Below are positions 24,839 through 34,627 of a stretch of 49,597 nt of DNA, one piece after another (position 1 is the first letter of the stretch; every line of letters begins with the position of its first letter). Origin of the DNA: Pseudonocardia sp. (lineage in GTDB: Bacteria > Actinomycetota > Actinomycetes > Mycobacteriales > Pseudonocardiaceae). Below the pieces are notes generated by a model, which worked only from the letters and a program-made list of their open reading frames with translations, made no database searches and was not told where the DNA came from. Made by a program: the position numbers and the translations under genes. The DNA lies in NCBI RefSeq assembly GCF_025465255.1, contig NZ_JAODNI010000115.1, forward strand, positions 1 to 49,597. Direction: 5' to 3'.

Positions 24839-27511
24839 GTGCCAGCCGAAACGTCGGCAGCAGTCGTCGGAGCCGGGAGCGGTCAGGCCGACCCTGACCC
24901 CCGGTACAAGTGGATCGCGCTGTCCAACACGACGTTGGGCATGCTCATGGCGACGATCAACTCGTCGATCGTGCTCATCGCGCTGCCGGACATCTTCCGC
25001 GGCATCGGGATCAACCCGCTCGAGTCGTCCAACACCAGCTATCTGCTGTGGATGATCATGGGCTTCCTCGTGGTCACCGCGGTGCTGGTGGTCGGCTTCG
25101 GCCGGCTCGGGGACATGTTCGGCCGGGTCCGGATGTACAACATGGGCTTCGCGATCTTCGCGATCGCCTCGGTGTTCCTCGGGATCACCTGGCAACAGGG
25201 CGACGCGGCCGCGTTGTGGCTCATCGGCTGGCGCATCGTGCAGGGCATCGGCGGCGCGTTCCTGATGGCGAACTCCAGCGCGATCCTCACCGACGCGTTC
25301 CCCGTCCGCCAGCGCGGGACGGCGCTGGGCATCAACGGGGTTGCGGCGATCGCCGGCTCGTTCCTCGGCCTGGTCATCGGCGGCCTGCTCGGCCCGGTGA
25401 ACTGGCACCTCGTCTTCTTCGTGTCCGTGCCGTTCGGCGTCTTCGGCACGATCTGGGCCTACCTGAAGCTCAAGGACAACGGCAACCGCCAGCCCGCCAA
25501 GATGGACTGGTGGGGCAACATCACCTTCGCGGTGGGCCTCATCGCCGTGCTGGTCGGCATCACCTACGGCATCCAGCCCTACGGCGGGCACACCATGGGC
25601 TGGACGAGCCCGATGGTGCTCGGCTGCATCATCGGCGGCGTCGTCGTGCTGATCGCGTTCGGCGTCATCGAGACCAAGGTCGCGAAGCCACTCTTCGAGC
25701 TCTCGCTGTTCCGCAACCGGCCCTTCACCTTGGGCAACCTGGCCAACCTGCTCGCCTCGCTCGGCCGCGGCGGCCTGCAGTTCGTCCTCATCATCTGGCT
25801 GCAGGGAATCTGGCTGCCGCAGCACGGCTACAGCTTCGAGCAGACACCGCTGTGGGCGGGCATCTACATGCTCCCGCTGACGATCGGGTTCCTGATCGCG
25901 GCGCCGCTCTCCGGCTGGCTGTCCGACAGGTCCGGCGCGAAGCTGTTCACCACCGGCGGCATGGTGATCAGCGCCGTCAGCTTCCTGCTCCTCGAGCTGC
26001 TGCCCGTGGACTTCGACTACTGGGTCTTCGCGCTGATCCTGCTGCTCAACGGGCTCGGCATGGGCCTGTTCTCCTCGCCGAACCGGGCCGAGATCATGAA
26101 CGCGCTGCCGGCGAACGCCCGCGGCGCCGGTGCCGGGATGACGGCGACGTTCCAGAACTCCGCGATGGTGCTGTCCATCGGCTTCTTCTTCAGCCTGATG
26201 ATCGCCGGCCTGTCGAGCCACCTGCCGGCGGTGATGGAGAGCGGGCTGCTGCAGCACGGCGTGCCCGCGGCGGAGGCGAGCCGGATCGCGGCCCTACCGC
26301 CCGTCGGAGTCCTGTTCGCGGCGTTCCTGGGCTACAACCCGGTGCAGGAGCTGCTCGGGAACGTCCTGAACGTCATCCCGCCGGACCAGGCCGCGTTCCT
26401 CACCGGGCGCAGCTTCTTCCCGAACCTGATCTCCGGCCCGTTCTCCGACGGCCTGACCGCGGCGTTCTGGTTCGCCGTGATCGCCTGCCTGGTCGCCGCG
26501 GTCGCCTCGGCGTTCACCGGCAAGCGGGTCGCCCCCGGCGCGGCGCACGAGCCAGTCGGGGCCGAGCTCGCGGCCGAGGGCGGCGAGCTGGTCGACGAGC
26601 AGGGCCTCCACGGGGACGTCGCCGCCCACAGCGGCGCGGTGGCCGCGGCCGTGCGTGCGACCGGCCTGGTCGGGGCCGGGGCGTCCGCGCCCGTCGAGCC
26701 GGGCACGCCCGGGTCGGTCGTCGGCGCGCTGCGCACCCCGCACGGCACCGCGATCGCCCAGGGCATCGTCACCGTGACCGCACCCGACGGTCGTCAGGTC
26801 GGGCGCACCGAGGTCGACCCCGCGGGTGGGTACGCGCTCTTCGGGCTCGGCACCGGCACGTTCATGGTCGTCGCGACCGCGCCGGGCTTCCGGCCCGAGG
26901 TCGCCGCGGTGACGCTCGACGGCCGGGGCGCGCGACAGGACTTCGACCTGCGCGGGGACGGCGCGGTGCACGGCATCGTCCGCAGCGGGAGCGGCCCGGC
27001 CGGGGTCCCCGGCGTGACGGTGCTGGCGCTCGATGCGGGGGGCCGGTTGACCGGCCGGGCCGTCACGGACCCCGACGGCACCTTCCGGATGGAGGGCCTG
27101 CCCGTCGGCCCGACGACGATCACGGCGACCCTCGCGGGCCGGGCGCCGCAGGCGACGTCGGTGCACGTCGTCGCCGAGGCATCGGTGCCGGTGGCGCTGG
27201 CGATCAGCGCCGCGGGCGGCCTCGCCGGGCAGGTCACCGGCCCGGACCGGCGGCCCCTGCCGAACGCGATGATCACGGTCGTCGACGCCGAGGGGACGGT
27301 CGTCGCGACCGCCACGAGCGGGGACGACGGCGGCTACCGGGTCCCCGAGCTCATGCCCGGCAGCTACACGGTCACGACGAGCGTGCACCTGCCCGGGGTG
27401 GCCCGGGTGGACCTCACGGGATCCGGGACCACCACGGCGGACGTGCAGCTCGGCGCGGTGGGCACGCCCCGGCGCCCCCGCACCGCACCGCTGCCGATCG
27501 CAGGCGACTGA
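24839..27511 (+). CDS. DHA2-type MFS transporter fused to three carboxypeptidase-regulatory-like domains
   Basis: An 890-residue fusion. Residues about 22-560 are a 14-helix EmrB/QacA-type exporter: [38 protein letters not shown] (MFS motif A) and [20 protein letters not shown] (motif C region). After a linker, three beta-sandwich modules of about 75 residues follow in tandem (nt about 26700-26960, 26965-27210 and 27220-27470). Each has the pattern G-x-V-T/x-P-D/G-x2 ... G-Y/F-x-L/M-x-G-L, as in CarboxypepD_reg/CnaB folds, for example [30 protein letters not shown] and [16 protein letters not shown]. The GTG at 24839 has a GGGAGG element 4 nt upstream; a GTG at 24827 is less likely. The substrate is unknown. 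Confidence 0.92.
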   Translation: MPAETSAAVVGAGSGQADPDPRYKWIALSNTTLGMLMATINSSIVLIALPDIFRGIGINPLESSNTSYLLWMIMGFLVVTAVLVVGFGRLGDMFGRVRMYNMGFAIFAIASVFLGITWQQGDAAALWLIGWRIVQGIGGAFLMANSSAILTDAFPVRQRGTALGINGVAAIAGSFLGLVIGGLLGPVNWHLVFFVSVPFGVFGTIWAYLKLKDNGNRQPAKMDWWGNITFAVGLIAVLVGITYGIQPYGGHTMGWTSPMVLGCIIGGVVVLIAFGVIETKVAKPLFELSLFRNRPFTLGNLANLLASLGRGGLQFVLIIWLQGIWLPQHGYSFEQTPLWAGIYMLPLTIGFLIAAPLSGWLSDRSGAKLFTTGGMVISAVSFLLLELLPVDFDYWVFALILLLNGLGMGLFSSPNRAEIMNALPANARGAGAGMTATFQNSAMVLSIGFFFSLMIAGLSSHLPAVMESGLLQHGVPAAEASRIAALPPVGVLFAAFLGYNPVQELLGNVLNVIPPDQAAFLTGRSFFPNLISGPFSDGLTAAFWFAVIACLVAAVASAFTGKRVAPGAAHEPVGAELAAEGGELVDEQGLHGDVAAHSGAVAAAVRATGLVGAGASAPVEPGTPGSVVGALRTPHGTAIAQGIVTVTAPDGRQVGRTEVDPAGGYALFGLGTGTFMVVATAPGFRPEVAAVTLDGRGARQDFDLRGDGAVHGIVRSGSGPAGVPGVTVLALDAGGRLTGRAVTDPDGTFRMEGLPVGPTTITATLAGRAPQATSVHVVAEASVPVALAISAAGGLAGQVTGPDRRPLPNAMITVVDAEGTVVATATSGDDGGYRVPELMPGSYTVTTSVHLPGVARVDLTGSGTTTADVQLGAVGTPRRPRTAPLPIAGD

Positions 27512-27519
27512 GCGGCCGC

Positions 27520-28407
27520 CTAGAGGAACCGGCGGACCGCCGCGGCGGTCTCGTCCGGGGCCTCGAGCGGGACGAAGTGGCCGATGTCGTCGAGCACCCG
27601 CAGCGTGTGGTCCGGCAGGGTCTTCTCCAGGCCCTCGGCGAAGACCGGCGGGTACAGCGGGTCGGCCGCGCCCCAGAGCACCGACGCAGGCACCGTGACC
27701 GGCGACGGCGACTCCGCGTCCCGGGCCGCGAGCGCCGCGAAGACCGTCGACGAGCCCGAGCGGTACCAGTTCACGCTGCGCGAGAACGCGCCCCGGCGGG
27801 CGTAGGCGCGCACCAGGTCGTCGAGGTGGTCCGGGTGGAAGGCCGCGGGCCGGTGGCCCCAATGCCCGTAGAAGTGCCGCAGGTAGGACAGCACCGCGCC
27901 CGGCCGGCCGTCGACGAGCTCGCCGGCCAGCCGTAGCTGGTGGAAGTCCTGGTACCAGAACTCCCCGCGGTGGTCCGGCTCCAGCGCGAGCGGCGCCGAC
28001 GCCGGGTGCATCGGGTTGCCCAGCACCAGGCCGGTGACCCGCTCCGGGGACTCCCGGGCGAACTGGATCGCGACGGACGAGCCGACGTCGTAGCCGACCA
28101 GCACCGCCTGCGCGATCCCCAGCGCGTCGAACACGTCCCGCACCACGCCGACCTGCCCGGCCCGGCCGAAGTGGTCCGCGTGCATCTCCGCGTCCATGGA
28201 GCCGCCGAAGCGGCGGAGGTCGATCGCGACGACGTCCGCGTCCGGCTCCAGCAGCGGGCGCAGGCAGCGGTAGTCGATCCAGAAGCCCGGCCACCCGTGC
28301 AGGCAGACGACCGTCGGGCCGCTCCCGCCGCGCGTGTAGTGGACGCGCTGCCCCGCGCTGTCCAGGAGCTCGCCGTGTCCCCACAGGGGGCCTGTCCGGC
28401 GGGACAT
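27520..28407 (-). CDS. Alpha/beta hydrolase (epoxide hydrolase/haloalkane dehalogenase-like)
   Basis: A 295-residue hydrolase. The oxyanion motif HGWPGF and the nucleophile-elbow region VLVGYDVGSSVAIQFA are visible, with Asp as the expected nucleophile (GYDVGSS) as in epoxide hydrolases and dehalogenases. The acid region is VLWGAADPLYP and the catalytic histidine is in DDIGHFVPLEAP. The cap region is tyrosine- and histidine-rich. The gene is convergent with the fusion transporter, only 8 nt apart, and lies 47 nt downstream of the MocR-type regulator in the same direction. The substrate is unknown. Confidence 0.85.
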   Translation of the reverse strand: MSRRTGPLWGHGELLDSAGQRVHYTRGGSGPTVVCLHGWPGFWIDYRCLRPLLEPDADVVAIDLRRFGGSMDAEMHADHFGRAGQVGVVRDVFDALGIAQAVLVGYDVGSSVAIQFARESPERVTGLVLGNPMHPASAPLALEPDHRGEFWYQDFHQLRLAGELVDGRPGAVLSYLRHFYGHWGHRPAAFHPDHLDDLVRAYARRGAFSRSVNWYRSGSSTVFAALAARDAESPSPVTVPASVLWGAADPLYPPVFAEGLEKTLPDHTLRVLDDIGHFVPLEAPDETAAAVRRFL

Positions 28408-28454
28408 CGGAGCGGGTGACCACGCCCAGACCGTAGGGCCGGGGGCCCGGTTCG

Positions 28455-29852
28455 TCAGCGGGGAATGCGGGTGGCGATCCGAGCGTGCGGCGCCGCCCCG
28501 GCAAGGGCCTCCCGGAGGATCGCCGCGAGGTGCGGGAGGGCTGCTCGCAGCTCGGCGCGGGTCGAGCCCGCGTAGCCGAGCACGATCCCCGGCGTCGACG
28601 TGGCGGCGTGGTGGCGCTCGAGCCCGTCGAGCGCGATCCCGGCGGCCTCGGCGCAGCGCAGCACGGCCCGTTCGGTGGCGACGTCCGGCACCGGGACGAT
28701 GACGTGCGCGCCCGCCTCGTCGCCCAGCACCGTGACCCCGGCCAGCGCCTCGACGACCTCCGCCCGCCGGCCGGCCAGCTCGCGACGCAGCCGCCGGAGG
28801 TGCCGTGCCAGGTCCCCCGACGCCGCGAACGCCGTGACCACCCGCTGCCCGGCCGGCGCGGGCCGGCTCCCGGTGCGGTCCCGCTGCCGCAGCACCGCTT
28901 CGCGCACGGCGGGCGGGGCGACGAGCCAACCCGCGCCGAGCGTCGGCGTGAGGATCTTGCTGGTGGTCCCGAAGTGCGCGACGACGTCCGGGCCCAGCGC
29001 CGCGAGCAACGGCAGCGGCGCGACGTCGTAGCGCAGCTCGCCGTCGTAGTCGTCCTCGAGGACCACGAACCCGTCCGCCCGGGCGCGCTCGACCAACGCG
29101 ACCCGCCGCGCCGCGGGCAGCCGACCGCCGAGTGGGAACTGGTGCGCGGGCGTGCAGTACACGGCGGCGAGCCCCGCCGGGAGCGCGTCCACCACCAGGC
29201 CCGCGTGGTCGACCGGGACCCCGACGACACGCAGCCCGGCGGCCCGCAGCCCGCCCGCGGCGCGCTGGTACCCCGGCTCCTCGACGGCGACGACGGCTCC
29301 CGCGGGAAGGGTCCGGGCGACCTCGGCGATCGCGCCCGTGCTGCCTCCCGTGGCGAGCACGTCCGCCGGGTCCGCGGCGAGCCCCCGGTGCCGCAGCAGA
29401 TGCTCGACGACGGCCGCGCGGAACTCCGGCAACCCCTCCGGCCTGGGCTCGGTGTCCGGCGGGGGGTCGGCGGCCGCCCGCCAGGCCCGGCGCCAGGCCC
29501 CGCGGTCGAGCACCTCGGTGCACGGGACCCCGGCGCGCATCATGACGAGATACGTCGCCGCGGAGTCTCCCGCCGCGCGCTCCCGGGCCGGGAGTCGTGC
29601 CGTCGGCGCGGTCGTCACGTAGGTGCCCGCGCCGACGCGGCCCTCCACCCAGCCCTCGGCGAGCAGCTGCTCGTACGCGGCGGCGGTGACCGTCCGGCTC
29701 AGGCCGAGGGTGGCGGCGAGCGCGCGGGTCGAGGGCAACCGGTCCCCCGCGCGCAGCGTGCCGTCCGCCGCGGCCCCGCGCAGCGCCCCGGCGAGCTGCG
29801 CGGCGAGGGGCTCGGCGCGGGAGCGGTCGAGCACGATCGGCGGGACGTCCAC
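28455..29852 (-). CDS. MocR-type GntR/aminotransferase transcriptional regulator (PdxR-like)
   Basis: A 465-residue regulator with an N-terminal GntR winged helix (residues about 10-80; RLPSTRALAATLGLSRTVTAAAYEQL) joined to a fold-type I aminotransferase domain. PLP-binding features are present: Tyr and Asp in VVLEDDYDGELRYD and the PLP lysine Lys299 in GTTSKILTPTLGAGWL. MocR proteins such as PdxR use bound PLP as an effector. It is divergent from a PNPOx-family gene with a 71-bp gap, so it probably regulates that gene and itself. The GTG start gives the standard wHTH boundary. Confidence 0.92.
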   Translation of the reverse strand: MDVPPIVLDRSRAEPLAAQLAGALRGAAADGTLRAGDRLPSTRALAATLGLSRTVTAAAYEQLLAEGWVEGRVGAGTYVTTAPTARLPARERAAGDSAATYLVMMRAGVPCTEVLDRGAWRRAWRAAADPPPDTEPRPEGLPEFRAAVVEHLLRHRGLAADPADVLATGGSTGAIAEVARTLPAGAVVAVEEPGYQRAAGGLRAAGLRVVGVPVDHAGLVVDALPAGLAAVYCTPAHQFPLGGRLPAARRVALVERARADGFVVLEDDYDGELRYDVAPLPLLAALGPDVVAHFGTTSKILTPTLGAGWLVAPPAVREAVLRQRDRTGSRPAPAGQRVVTAFAASGDLARHLRRLRRELAGRRAEVVEALAGVTVLGDEAGAHVIVPVPDVATERAVLRCAEAAGIALDGLERHHAATSTPGIVLGYAGSTRAELRAALPHLAAILREALAGAAPHARIATRIPR

Positions 29853-29923
29853 CGGATTGGCCTCCTCGATCCGGTCGGGAATGGCTCTCCCAGAATGCCA
29901 CCGGCGCGGCGCAGACTTCGAGG
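29853..29923. promoter_or_regulatory. Divergent promoter with candidate MocR operator
   Basis: The 71-bp gap between mocR and the PNPOx gene contains two near-identical direct repeats, GAATGGC (29879-29885) and GAATGCC (29893-29899), spaced 14 nt start to start. MocR regulators often bind such direct repeats next to their own promoter. Evidence is pattern only. Confidence 0.35.
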
Positions 29924-30571
29924 GTGACCTCCACGACCCCCCTGTCCCCCAGCGGACGCAGCACGCTCGGCCGGCTCCACGAACGCGGCCGCGCCGACCG
30001 CGCGGACCTCTACGCCGTGCTGGACGCCGGGCTCGTCTGCCACTTCGGGTTCGTCGCGGACGGGGCGCCCGTCGTGCTCCCCGCCGGCTACGGCCGCCTC
30101 GGCGACACGATCTACGTGCACGGCTCGTCCGGCGCCCGCTGGCTGCGCTCCTCCGAGATGCCGGCCTGCCTCACGGTCACCCACCTCGACGGGATCGTCT
30201 ACGCCCGCTCGGTCTTCCACTTCTCGATGAACTACCGCAGCGCCGTCGTCCACGGCACGGCCCGCCTGGTCACGGACGAGACCGAGCGCCGGGACTCGCT
30301 GCGCGCGATCGTCGAGCACCTCGCGCCCGGCTCATGGGAGCACGCGCGCACGCCCTCGCGCCGGGAGCTGGCCGCCACCGCGGTCCTGTCGATGGACCTG
30401 AGCGAGGCGAGCGTCAAGGTCCGCAGCGGGCCGCCGAAGGACGACGAGGAGGACCTCACCGACGAGGTGTGGGCCGGTGTCGTCCCGGTCCTCCCGACGT
30501 TCGGCGCCCCGGTCCCGGACGAGCACGTCCCGGCAGGCCGGGCCGTCCCGGAGCACGTCACGCGGCGGTAA
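29924..30571 (+). CDS. Pyridoxamine 5'-phosphate oxidase-family (FMN-binding) protein
   Basis: A 215-residue split-barrel protein like those annotated as pyridoxamine-phosphate-oxidase-related FMN-binding proteins. Motifs include HFGFVADGAPVVLPAGYG, YVHGSSGARWLRS and YRSAVVHGTARLV. Position opposite a MocR/PdxR-type regulator, a common pairing, suggests a role in vitamin B6 metabolism or in detoxifying a PLP-related compound. The GTG start at 29924 leaves a full N-terminus; an ATG at 29873 is not in frame. Confidence 0.87.
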   Translation: MTSTTPLSPSGRSTLGRLHERGRADRADLYAVLDAGLVCHFGFVADGAPVVLPAGYGRLGDTIYVHGSSGARWLRSSEMPACLTVTHLDGIVYARSVFHFSMNYRSAVVHGTARLVTDETERRDSLRAIVEHLAPGSWEHARTPSRRELAATAVLSMDLSEASVKVRSGPPKDDEEDLTDEVWAGVVPVLPTFGAPVPDEHVPAGRAVPEHVTRR

Positions 30572-30638
30572 ACCCGTTGCCGGGATGCGGCCGCCGCGGC
30601 ACCCTGACGGCCACCGACGGACCCGGAAGGAGCCGGCC

Positions 30639-31022
30639 ATGACGAGCCACCGCGCCGAGGTCCGCCGGGACGACGAGGAGCTGATCGGCTTCGTCGAGCC
30701 GGACGGCTCCGGGAGCTGGCGCTACCTCACTGTGTTCGGGGGTGAGCTCGGCACGGCCGTGGACGAGGGGTCGGCCGTGGCCGAGCTGCACCGGCTCGGG
30801 CTGGGCGTGCTGGCCGAGCGCTGGTGGTTCCGCGGCGAGCCGGTGACCATCGTGGAGGCGTCTCCCGGCCGGGTCCTCGCCCAGGTCGGCGGGTTCGCCG
30901 GGATGGCGCTGGTCATCACGCCCGAGGCACCGGACGCGCACGAGACCACCGAGCTCACGGGCGCGGAGCTCGACGAGCTGAGCCTGCGGCGTCCCTACCC
31001 GACCGCCTCCGGGCGGCCCTGA
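30639..31022 (+). CDS. Conserved-looking small hypothetical protein
   Basis: A 127-residue soluble protein with a GGAAGG element 8 nt before the ATG. It contains short beta-strand-like runs (ELIGFVEPDGSGSWRYLTVFG; WWFRGEPVTIVEASPGRVLAQVG; GMALVITPE), suggesting a compact beta fold. I do not recognise the family. It starts 67 nt after the PNPOx-family gene and 24 nt upstream of the peptidase gene, so it could belong to either transcript. Confidence 0.7.
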   Translation: MTSHRAEVRRDDEELIGFVEPDGSGSWRYLTVFGGELGTAVDEGSAVAELHRLGLGVLAERWWFRGEPVTIVEASPGRVLAQVGGFAGMALVITPEAPDAHETTELTGAELDELSLRRPYPTASGRP

Positions 31023-31046
31023 TCGGGTGACGTACCCTCCCGACGC

Positions 31047-33164
31047 GTGAGCACGCCCGAACGGACCCGGCCCTACCCGGGCGCAGAACGGCTCGATCTC
31101 GTCGAGGAGCTGCACGGGCACCGCGTCGCCGATCCGTACCGCTGGCTCGAGGACCCCGAGGACCCGCGCACCCGCGAGTGGTCGGCCGCGCAGGACGAAC
31201 TGGCCCGCGGCCTGCTCGACGCCCTCCCCGGCCGGGACGTCCTGGACGCCCGGCTGCGCGCCCTGCTCTCCGCCGGGTCGATCTCGGTGCCGCTCTGGCG
31301 CGCCGGCCGGGCGTTCTTCTCCCGCCGCGAGCCGGGCCAGGAGCACGCGGTGATCTACACGCGCAGCCCGGACGGGGTCGAGAAGGCGCTGCTGGACCCG
31401 ATGGTGCTGGACCCCACCGGGCTCACCACGCTGGACAGCTGGGTGCCGGACCTCGAGGGCCGTCGGGTCGCCTACCAGGTCTCCGCGGGCGGCGACGAGC
31501 AGTCCGTGCTGTACGTCCTGGACGTCGAGTCCGGTGAGCTCGTCGACGGCCCGATCGACCGCTGCCGCTACTCCGCGGTGGCCTGGATGCCGGGCGGGGA
31601 CGAGTTCTTCTTCGTCCGCAAGGTCGCCCCGGGCGAGATGGGCGAGGGCCAGGACGACTTCCACCGCCGGATCTGGCGGCACCGCGGCGGCGCCCCGACG
31701 GAGCAGGACTCGCTGGTCACGGGCCCGGGGCTCTACGAGGACCATACCTACTACGGCGTCCGGGTCTCCCGGGACGGCCGGTGGCTGATCGTCAGCGCGA
31801 ACATCGGCACGGCCCGCCGGGACAGCCTGTGGATCACCGAGCTGGGCGCCGGCAGGACCCCGGAGCTGACGACAATCCTCACCCAGGCCGACGACGTCCG
31901 CGCCGTCGCCTGGGTCGACCGCGACGACCGCCTCTACCTGCACACCACCGACGGCGCCCCGCGCTGGAAGCTCGCCGTCACCGACCCCCGCACCCCCGGC
32001 CGCGAGCACTGGCGGGACCTCGTCGGCGAGGACCCGGAGTCCGTCCTGGAGGGCGTGCGCTGGTTCGAGCCGGCGCCGGGGAGCGGGCAGGAACCGCAGC
32101 TCGTGCTCGCCCGCGCGCGGCACGCCGTCGCGGAGCTGGCTCTGCACGACATCGATGGGACGCCCCGGGGCACCGTGCCGCTCCCCGGCACCGGCTCGCT
32201 GACCGGGCTGACGGTGCCGGACCGGGACACCCCGGAACGCGACGGCTCGCTCTGGATCGGCTGGACGGACCTGGTCACGCCGCCGCAGGTGCACCGCTAC
32301 GACCGCGTGACCGGGGAGACGGTCCTGGAGAGCACCGCGCCCGGGGACGTGACCGTCCCGGACGTGCGCACCGAGCAGTGCGAGTTCACCTCCCGGGACG
32401 GCACCACCGTCCGGATGTTCGTCGTCACGCCGGCCACCGGCGACGGCCCGTGGCCGGCGATGGTGACCGGCTACGGGGGGTTCGGGATCAGCCGCGAGCC
32501 GGCGTACACGTCGTCGGCCCTGGCCTGGGTCGCCGCGGGTGGCGCGTACGCGCTGGTCAGCCTCCGGGGTGGCGGCGAGGAGGGCGAGGAGTGGCACCGC
32601 GCGGGGAACCGCGGGCGGAAGCAGAACGTCTTCGACGACTTCCACGCCGCCGCGGAGTCCCTGATCGCCTCGGGCACGACGACGGCCGGGCAGCTCGGGA
32701 TCTCCGGCGGCTCCAACGGCGGTCTCCTCGTCGGCGCGGCACTCGTCCAGCGCCCGGACCTCTACCGCGCCGTGGTCTGCTCGGCGCCGCTGCTGGACAT
32801 GGTGCGCTACGAGGAGTTCTCCCTCGGCCGCACCTGGAACGACGAGTACGGCACGGCCGCGGACGCCGACGAGCTCGGCTGGCTGCTCTCCTACTCGCCC
32901 TACCACCACGTGCACGACGGCACCGAGTACCCCGCGGTGCTGTTCACCGTGTTCGAGTCGGACTCCCGGGTGGACCCGCTGCACGCCCGCAAGATGTGCG
33001 CGGCGCTGCAGGACGCCACCACGGGCGAGGTCACGACCCGTCCCGTCCTGTTCCGCCGCGAGACCGACGTCGGGCACGGTGCCCGCTCGATCTCCCGCAG
33101 CGTCGCGCTGTCGGTGGACACGCTCGCCTTCCTCGCCGCCCACACCGGTCTGGAGCTCGCATGA
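31047..33164 (+). CDS. Prolyl oligopeptidase (S9A)
   Basis: A 705-residue cytoplasmic serine peptidase that cleaves short peptides after proline. It has an N-terminal seven-bladed propeller (about residues 70-420) and a C-terminal hydrolase domain. The nucleophile Ser556 is in ISGGSNGGLL, the acid in ESDSRVDPLHA (about 639) and His677 in DVGHGAR. The motif TGYGGFGISREPAY and the segment SLRGGGEEGEEWHRAG are typical of S9A. The GTG start is used. Its stop overlaps the mscS start (ATGA), so the two are coupled. Confidence 0.93.
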   Translation: MSTPERTRPYPGAERLDLVEELHGHRVADPYRWLEDPEDPRTREWSAAQDELARGLLDALPGRDVLDARLRALLSAGSISVPLWRAGRAFFSRREPGQEHAVIYTRSPDGVEKALLDPMVLDPTGLTTLDSWVPDLEGRRVAYQVSAGGDEQSVLYVLDVESGELVDGPIDRCRYSAVAWMPGGDEFFFVRKVAPGEMGEGQDDFHRRIWRHRGGAPTEQDSLVTGPGLYEDHTYYGVRVSRDGRWLIVSANIGTARRDSLWITELGAGRTPELTTILTQADDVRAVAWVDRDDRLYLHTTDGAPRWKLAVTDPRTPGREHWRDLVGEDPESVLEGVRWFEPAPGSGQEPQLVLARARHAVAELALHDIDGTPRGTVPLPGTGSLTGLTVPDRDTPERDGSLWIGWTDLVTPPQVHRYDRVTGETVLESTAPGDVTVPDVRTEQCEFTSRDGTTVRMFVVTPATGDGPWPAMVTGYGGFGISREPAYTSSALAWVAAGGAYALVSLRGGGEEGEEWHRAGNRGRKQNVFDDFHAAAESLIASGTTTAGQLGISGGSNGGLLVGAALVQRPDLYRAVVCSAPLLDMVRYEEFSLGRTWNDEYGTAADADELGWLLSYSPYHHVHDGTEYPAVLFTVFESDSRVDPLHARKMCAALQDATTGEVTTRPVLFRRETDVGHGARSISRSVALSVDTLAFLAAHTGLELA

Positions 33165-34186
33165 CCCGCACAACCCCGATCCCGGCGATCATCCCCGACG
33201 CGGTGCAGACCGCCCTCGCCGAACCCCCCGCCTGCGCCGCCGCCCCCGGCAGCTGGTGCGCCCGCTTCTACCAGTGGACGAACAACGAGTCGCTGGCCAG
33301 CGCCGCGGACGCGGTCGTGACGCCCACCCTGCGGATCGTCCTCATCCTGGTCATCGCCCTGGGGGTCCGGCACCTGCTGCATCGCTCCATCACCCGCCTC
33401 GTCGCGGGCGCCACCAACGGGCACGTCACCAAGCTTCTGGGCCGCGCCCCGAAGCGGCTCCGGGCCGGGGCGAACCCGCTGGTCACCGCGCGGCGCGCGC
33501 AGCGGGCCCGGACGATCGGCTCGGTGCTGCGCTCGATCACGTCCGCGGTGGTGCTGCTGATCGCCGCGGTGATGATCCTCGCCGAGTTCGGGGTGGCCCT
33601 CGGGCCGATCCTGGCCTCGGCCGGGATCGTCGGCGTCGCCGTCGGCTTCGGCGCACAGAACCTGGTCCGGGACTTCCTGTCCGGCATGTTCATGCTGCTC
33701 GAGGACCAGTACGGCGTCGGGGACATCGTGGACCTGGGCGAGGCCAGCGGCGTCGTCGAGGCGGTCGGCCTGCGGATCACCACGGTGCGGGACCATCAGG
33801 GCACGGTCTGGTACGTCCGCAACGGCGAGATCCTGCGCGTCGGCAACAAGTCGCAGGGCTATGCGGTCGCCGTCGTCGACCTGCCGCTGGCGCACACCGC
33901 GGACATGACGCAGGCGGCCGAACTGGCCGGCCGAATCGCCGCGAGCCGGGTCGAGGGTGAGGACATCAAGGACGACGTGCTCGAGCCGCCGGAGGTCCTG
34001 GGCGTCGAGAAGGTGACCGCGGAGGGTGTCACGCTGCGGCTGACCGTCAAGGTCAACCCGGGCAGGCAGTTCGCCGTGCAGCGCGCGCTGAACGCCGCCA
34101 TCACCGACGAGTTCGACGAGCACGACATGCCGCGGCCCGGGCCGTTCGCCACCCGTGGCGCGGCCGACGGTGCCGTGCCGAGCTGA
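33161..34186 (+). CDS. mscS: MscS-family mechanosensitive ion channel
   Basis: A 341-residue membrane protein with helices around residues 52-75 and 125-150, the pore-lining TM3 (GIVGVAVGFGAQNLVRDFLSG), and the cytoplasmic beta domain FMLLEDQYGVGDIVDLGEASG with VRNGEILRVGN. It opens on membrane tension and releases solutes during hypo-osmotic shock. The N-terminus has two cysteines before the first helix. Translational coupling to a prolyl oligopeptidase is unexpected and has no known functional explanation. Confidence 0.93.
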   Translation: MTRTTPIPAIIPDAVQTALAEPPACAAAPGSWCARFYQWTNNESLASAADAVVTPTLRIVLILVIALGVRHLLHRSITRLVAGATNGHVTKLLGRAPKRLRAGANPLVTARRAQRARTIGSVLRSITSAVVLLIAAVMILAEFGVALGPILASAGIVGVAVGFGAQNLVRDFLSGMFMLLEDQYGVGDIVDLGEASGVVEAVGLRITTVRDHQGTVWYVRNGEILRVGNKSQGYAVAVVDLPLAHTADMTQAAELAGRIAASRVEGEDIKDDVLEPPEVLGVEKVTAEGVTLRLTVKVNPGRQFAVQRALNAAITDEFDEHDMPRPGPFATRGAADGAVPS

Positions 34187-34204
34187 GCCGGGGAGACTGT
34201 AGGA

Positions 34205-34588
34205 GTGAGCGCACCCCAGAACTTCTATGCCGAGGTGGGCGGTGAGAAGGTCTTCCACCAGATCGTCCACCGCTTCTACGAACAGGTCGCCGTCGACGAG
34301 ATCCTCCGGCCGCTGTATCCGGAGGAGGACCTGGGCCCCGCCGAGGACCGGCTCCGGATGTTCCTGGAGCAGTACTGGGGCGGCCCACGCACCTATTCGG
34401 AGCAGCGCGGGCACCCCCGGCTGCGCATGCGGCACTTCCCGTTCACGGTCGGACCGCTCCAGCGGGACGCGTGGCTGCGGTGCATGCGGATCGCCGTCGA
34501 CGAGGCGGAGCTCGACGATCCGCACCGTGCGCAACTGTGGAACTACCTGGAGTACGCGGCCGCGAGCATGGTCAACTCACAGGTCTAA
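34205..34588 (+). CDS. glbO: Truncated haemoglobin group II
   Basis: A 127-residue trHbII, like Mycobacterium GlbO. The proximal haem ligand is His77 (RMRHFPF). Distal residues include Tyr25 (B10, FYEQ), Tyr38 (CD1, [10 protein letters not shown]) and Trp90 (G8, QRDAW). GlbO binds O2 and may help respiration or oxidative-stress defence. The GTG start follows a GTAGGAG element. The order glbO-aglA is the same as in M. tuberculosis (Rv2470-Rv2471). Confidence 0.95.
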   Translation: MSAPQNFYAEVGGEKVFHQIVHRFYEQVAVDEILRPLYPEEDLGPAEDRLRMFLEQYWGGPRTYSEQRGHPRLRMRHFPFTVGPLQRDAWLRCMRIAVDEAELDDPHRAQLWNYLEYAAASMVNSQV

Positions 34589-34627
34589 AAGGCGGGATTC
34601 CGGCTGCGGATTTGGCAGGATGATCGT

